From a virus: a DNA stretch of 64,000 bases. The translations under genes and the position numbers were made by a program. Positions 61,117-64,000 of the stretch are shown here, one piece after another (positions within the stretch are counted from its first letter, which is position 1; each line of letters opens with the position of its first letter). The notes under the pieces are model-generated. The model saw only the letters and a list, made by a program, of their open reading frames with translations, was not told the origin of the DNA and ran no database searches. The DNA lies in IMG/VR virus record IMGVR_UViG_3300027810_000010, positions 1 to 64,000 of that record; one strand, given 5' to 3'.

Positions 61117-61483
61117 TTAGTCTTGCTTTTCTAGAATTATTAGCTTGCTTATTTAATTTCTTTGCTCTCTTTCTATCTTCGGCTTTAGTTTCTTTAATAG
61201 TAACGTTGGATAAACCGAATGCTTCTTCCAATATGTCAATTTCTTCTTGATTATATCCTTGATCTTTCCATGTTATTTTCAAGGCTTCTAATTTAACAGC
61301 CAATTGCTCTTCAAGTTGATCATTGATTCTATTTAGTTCCTTTTCGTGAAAGTCTCTACCTTCTTCTTGTTTTAAAGAAGCCCATGCAATTCCCTTTTCA
61401 GAGAATCTTCCCCATTGGTTCTTTGCCTTTAAGAGTCCTACTCTACCGTAAGTCTTTCTTCTGTTTTGTCTTGCGATTCCCAT
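61103..61483 (-). CDS. basic helical hypothetical protein
   Basis: 126 aa. Strongly basic ends (MGIARQNRRKTYGRVGLLK and AEDRKRAKKLNKQANNSRKARLN) flank an amphipathic middle (EEGRDFHEKELNRINDQLEEQLAVKLEALKI). Looks like a nucleic-acid-binding or assembly protein by charge, not recognised. Two nt from the next gene upstream, 14-nt overlap with the gene downstream. Confidence 0.5.
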   Translation of the reverse strand: MGIARQNRRKTYGRVGLLKAKNQWGRFSEKGIAWASLKQEEGRDFHEKELNRINDQLEEQLAVKLEALKITWKDQGYNQEEIDILEEAFGLSNVTIKETKAEDRKRAKKLNKQANNSRKARLNAGS

Positions 61484-61484
61484 A

Positions 61485-62015
61485 TTATGATTTGTAATAA
61501 TTAGTAACGAATTCGTTGATTTGTTCTTTTAAAAAGTCTTGCAAGTTATTTATCTCAATTTGAGATGCTGCCGATTTTGATATCTCTTCAAGTATTTCAC
61601 TAGATTCTTCTTCTGAGTTTTCAACTAACATGTTAAAAACTTCTTTCTTTGGTAGATTAATACCTACTGAAAGGTCGAATGATTCTACATTCTTAGAAGA
61701 TAATGTTTTTATTAATTTAGAAAGAGGGCTTGCTTCGATAGGTTCGACTATATTAGATACTGTCGCTGGCTTTATCGGGTTTATAGGATCAATTTGGGCT
61801 GTTGTCTTTTTAGTATCTATAGATTCTGCTCCTGGAAAAGGAAGTCCCTCTAGAGTCACTATTTCTAGAAACTCGCTAATCAATGATGTGTATATTCTGC
61901 CACCTGATTCAAAGTTTGTGAATTCTCCTTCAATTCCTTCTACAGTTTCAACCTGTCCGAATTTATCTCCTTTTTTCCATTGATATTGTATCGCTTCTTT
62001 CAAAGTATCTTGCAT
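61485..62015 (-). CDS. acidic hypothetical protein (start corrected)
   Basis: 176 aa from the ATG at 62013-62015 (MQDTLKEAIQYQWKKGDKFG). A longer reading back to 62147 would overlap the upstream 70-aa gene by 101 nt and add an odd hydrophobic stretch, so I reject it. The protein has a beta start, a Pro-rich linker (DPINPIKPATVSNIVEPIEAS) and an acidic helix (VENSEEESSEILEEISKSAASQ). Function unknown. Confidence 0.5.
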   Translation of the reverse strand: MQDTLKEAIQYQWKKGDKFGQVETVEGIEGEFTNFESGGRIYTSLISEFLEIVTLEGLPFPGAESIDTKKTTAQIDPINPIKPATVSNIVEPIEASPLSKLIKTLSSKNVESFDLSVGINLPKKEVFNMLVENSEEESSEILEEISKSAASQIEINNLQDFLKEQINEFVTNYYKS

Positions 62016-62046
62016 TTTAATGTGTTTAGGTATTATACCCTTTCTC

Positions 62047-62259
62047 TTAAAAAAGTTTAAGCTGAGGTATTTGATTAAATTCAATGTCTGTAGAATTATA
62101 AAATTTATAAAATTCTTCACAGAATGCATGTGAGTCATTAGGACCAATCACTGCATCCTTATTTCTAAGGTATCTGTTGTAAAACTCGTTGCTTCCGTTA
62201 TCTTTTAAATAAGATTCTAATACCTCTAATTCGGGTAAATATATTTTGTTAATGCTCAT
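62047..62259 (-). CDS. small hypothetical protein
   Basis: 70 aa, Asn/Tyr/Glu-rich: LPELEVLESYLKDNGSNEFYNRYLRNKDAVIG then HAFCEEFYKFYNST. Start overlaps the dCMP deaminase stop by 11 nt, so they are coupled. Not recognised. Confidence 0.5.
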   Translation of the reverse strand: MSINKIYLPELEVLESYLKDNGSNEFYNRYLRNKDAVIGPNDSHAFCEEFYKFYNSTDIEFNQIPQLKLF

Positions 62260-62761
62260 TCCATACTATTTCTTGTTCAACAATAATTCCTGCTTTTTCT
62301 AATAATTCAATACCTGACATATCTCTGTAGTCTTCACAGTAGTATACTTTACTGACACCTGACTGGATGATTAATTTAGCACATTCGAAACAAGGTGAAG
62401 TTGTAGTATAAAGAACTGATTCCTTTGACGTAAGTGTAGATTTAGCTATTTTCATTAGTGCATTTGATTCTGCATGTAGAACTTCGCGTTTTGTGATAGA
62501 GTTTGGTTTATGACAACATCCGTTATCACATGTAAATCCCTGTTCTATTAAATCTAAGGCAACATCTGGATTTTCGTAAAATCTATTATCGTCTTCTTCG
62601 CATGTATTATTAAATCCATGGGGAGTTCCGTTATATCCTACTGAAATAATCTGGTTATCTTTTACAATAACACATCCTACTTTTCTTCGTTCTGCATAAC
62701 TAAGTTTCGAAACCTGGTATGCAATTTGCATGTAAATTTTATCTACTGATATTCTTGGCAT
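62249..62761 (-). CDS. dCMP deaminase-like cytidine deaminase
   Basis: 170 aa. Zn-dependent deaminase motif: HAESNAL (His, Glu of HAE) at about 95-101 and SPCFECAKLI (PCxxC) at about 117-126. The N-terminal SYAERRKVGCVIVKDNQIISVGYNGTPHG is typical of dCMP deaminase, as is the CDNGCCHKPN segment. It converts dCMP to dUMP, feeding thymidylate synthesis with the dUTPase at 1129. Terminator hairpin 62777-62805 precedes it, so it needs its own promoter or read-through. Confidence 0.88.
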   Translation of the reverse strand: MPRISVDKIYMQIAYQVSKLSYAERRKVGCVIVKDNQIISVGYNGTPHGFNNTCEEDDNRFYENPDVALDLIEQGFTCDNGCCHKPNSITKREVLHAESNALMKIAKSTLTSKESVLYTTTSPCFECAKLIIQSGVSKVYYCEDYRDMSGIELLEKAGIIVEQEIVWNEH

Positions 62762-62770
62762 ATTATATAA

Positions 62771-62805
62771 AATAAAAAAGTCTGTGTAGATTATACACAG
62801 ACTTT
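62771..62805 (-). terminator. intrinsic terminator
   Basis: 12-bp stem AAAGTCTGTGTA/TACACAGACTTT (62777-62788 with 62794-62805) with a 5-nt loop; on the minus strand the stem runs into TTTTTTATTTT. It ends the acidic head-protein transcript (62834-63403). Confidence 0.85.
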
Positions 62806-62833
62806 AAAAATAGTTTAAATAAGTAGCTTCTGG

Positions 62834-63403
62834 TTATTCAGCAGGAGCTTCTTCACTAGGAGATTCATTAACCTCTTTCATTTCATTTACTTTCTTAGTA
62901 TATGCTTCAATCATTTCGTTACATGCAGCTTCAAAAGCTTCAACGGTATAATCTTCTTTCATATCTTTAAGAGATTTTGCAGATGTCGCAGCAACTAGTG
63001 CAGCGTTTTCTTTAAAGTATGTTTCAACAGTATGCTCGTCATGTGCATCATCTGCCCATACTTTAGCTTCGTTTTTACATGCTTCATACAATTCATGCAC
63101 CATATCAGATACAAGTTTTGCTTCTTCAGTCTCTTCAGTCTCTTCAACTTCTTTTTCCGTAGCTACAGGTTCGTCAGATTCTGTAACTTCTTCAGTTTCA
63201 CAGATACATTCAGATTCTCCACATGCTTCGCATGATTCTTTAATCTCTACATCTTCTGCAATGGCTTCACCGTTTCCTTGAACTTCCTCAGATTCTTCTT
63301 CAGGACGTTCTTCCGGCTCAGCTGTAGCTACAGTCTCCTGTTCTACTTCAGTAGCTCTATCCATTTCAGATAAAAACTGTTCAAATGATTTTAATTTTGC
63401 CAT
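62834..63403 (-). CDS. acidic Cys-containing head-internal candidate
   Basis: 189 aa. Starts MAKLKSFEQFLSEMDRATE: basic helix then LSE, the style of T4 internal-protein leaders. Then extremely Glu-rich (EERPEEESEEVQ; EEVTESDEPVATEKEVEETEET) with a Cys cluster KESCEACGESECICE. C-terminal half is a helical acidic domain (HELYEACKNEAKVWADDAHDE) that could bind divalent ions or neutralise DNA. I infer prohead-core or packaged internal protein; no homologue recognised. GATATATA 27 nt upstream. Confidence 0.55.
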   Translation of the reverse strand: MAKLKSFEQFLSEMDRATEVEQETVATAEPEERPEEESEEVQGNGEAIAEDVEIKESCEACGESECICETEEVTESDEPVATEKEVEETEETEEAKLVSDMVHELYEACKNEAKVWADDAHDEHTVETYFKENAALVAATSAKSLKDMKEDYTVEAFEAACNEMIEAYTKKVNEMKEVNESPSEEAPAE

Positions 63404-63422
63404 AATTTTATATTTTATTTAT

Positions 63423-64000
63423 TTACTTACTATATATCTTCGATTCTATGATGAATGCATTGAAGTCTGTTATGATAAAGGGCTTAGATTCAGTAACTAC
63501 TGATTCTGCAAATGCTTCAATATCCCATTGAATTCTCTGTAGTGGATCATCTCCTCTAAATTCTTTCTTAACCCAATCAATAAGTCCTGTTTCATTCTTA
63601 GCATTTTGTGCCATATCGAAAGCATTATCTGCTCCTCCATTTGCTGCCATATCTTCTAACCATTGATCGTATTTCTTTTGGTTCCATTTAACAGCCTTAA
63701 CTGCTTTCTTATGTGGTCCATCTCCTAATTTAGAAACAGATGCATCGTAAGAACCTGGAAGAAATACACCAACATCCTTACCATTACCATATCCAATTTC
63801 TTTTCTAAATCTTCTTAAAGAATATTCACCACTTTCGATTTGCTTTCTTCTAGAAACTTCACCTTGTTTTTTACCAAGTTCAATTTTCATTAACTCAGCA
63901 GTTTTAGGATCTGTTTCAAAATGCAATTGTTCTATATTATCAGTTTTAAAAGTAAATACACTCTCAGTAACTACTGATTCAAAGTCACCTTTGTTTTTGT
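63423..64000 (-). CDS. C-terminal part of a third protease-site-bearing protein (partial)
   Basis: The frame is open to the right edge, so the start lies outside the window; a start at the TTG near 63926 is not needed. It contains two copies of the recurrent peptide, FESVVTESV near the edge and FAESVVTESKPF (about 63490-63510), hence belongs with the two polyproteins. Between them is a helix-rich unit with RRFRKEIGYGNGKDVGVFLPGSY and QWDIEAF; the end is DFNAFIIESKIYSK. Inferred head-internal precursor or a capsid-associated protein cut by the prohead protease. Confidence 0.6.
   Translation of the reverse strand, partial: KNKGDFESVVTESVFTFKTDNIEQLHFETDPKTAELMKIELGKKQGEVSRRKQIESGEYSLRRFRKEIGYGNGKDVGVFLPGSYDASVSKLGDGPHKKAVKAVKWNQKKYDQWLEDMAANGGADNAFDMAQNAKNETGLIDWVKKEFRGDDPLQRIQWDIEAFAESVVTESKPFIITDFNAFIIESKIYSK
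63431..63438 (-). promoter_or_regulatory. candidate late promoter element GATATATA
   Basis: Minus-strand TCGAAGATATATAGTAAG, 27 nt upstream of the acidic protein gene, inside the last codons of the gene before it. Confidence 0.5.

Noticed and set aside
61485-62147. Longer 220-aa reading of the gene ending at 61485
   Set aside because: The extra 44 residues overlap the upstream 70-aa gene by 101 nt and look like out-of-frame hydrophobic sequence; the Met at 62013-62015 fits the operon spacing.
1-64000. tRNA, CRISPR array, integrase or IS element
   Set aside because: I saw no cloverleaf-like sequence in the gaps, no spaced direct repeats, and no recombinase or transposase motifs. The gaps are too short to hold most of these.

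Overview
This window is 64 kb of a large, AT-rich, T4-superfamily (contractile-tailed) phage genome. Every gene I accept is on the minus strand, so the window reads as one long block transcribed from high to low coordinates. Genes are packed tightly, many overlap by 4 to 26 nt, and no gap reaches 300 bases. I see no tRNA, rRNA, CRISPR array, IS element or integrase. Leaders lack Shine-Dalgarno motifs. The phage also carries a four-domain ribosomal protein S1 homologue whose N-terminal segment resembles that of Bacteroidetes S1 as I remember it. Both facts point to a host in Bacteroidetes, probably a flavobacterium; this is inference, not proof.

Layout from low to high coordinates. 1-6539 is metabolism and accessory: the start of a gene that may be DNA polymerase, an HNH homing endonuclease, a dimeric dUTPase, a GT-B glycosyltransferase, small conserved phage proteins, a nuclease-like protein, an RmlB-like dehydratase and a cytidylyltransferase. 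6674-16930 is a cluster of unusual proteins: two large mosaic polyproteins punctuated by the peptide ESV(I/V)(T/N)EA, a paralogous small protein, a PD-(D/E)XK-like nuclease, an RNA-ligase/NMN-adenylyltransferase fusion and a second ligase-like nucleotidyltransferase. The repeated peptide fits the L/I-x-E cleavage rule of the T4 prohead protease gp21. Several of the enzymes also carry such a site near one end, as T4 internal head proteins do. 16963-22242 is replication and recombination: UvsW helicase, UvsY-like mediator, gp61 primase, gp32 single-strand-binding protein and a RuvC-like resolvase.

22616-59791 is the tail and baseplate module. Recognisable members are gp53-like, gp27-like hub, gp5 OB-fold spike base, gp25 and gp6. 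With them are tail-tube-fold proteins, very large unidentified structural proteins (1595, 1254, 926 and 662 aa), and two paralogous fibres with a collagen-like stalk and a collar-like domain. Inside this module sit the S1 homologue and an amidoligase-like protein with a pentapeptide-repeat tail. 59826-62761 holds small unknown proteins and a dCMP deaminase. 62834-64000 returns to presumed head-internal proteins, the last running off the right edge.

Regulation visible in the sequence: an 8-mer, 5'-GATATATA-3' (variants GAATATATA and CATATATA), sits 21-40 nt before the start codon of the first gene of nearly every transcription block, and is the best candidate for a phage late promoter. Intrinsic terminators lie at about 4522, 14795, 50224 and 62771. 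A run of near-10-nt ATTAAAGA repeats precedes gp32 and resembles the T4 gene 32 autoregulatory operator. The most novel feature is the cassette-like, protease-punctuated polyprotein system and its possible use to load enzymes into the capsid.
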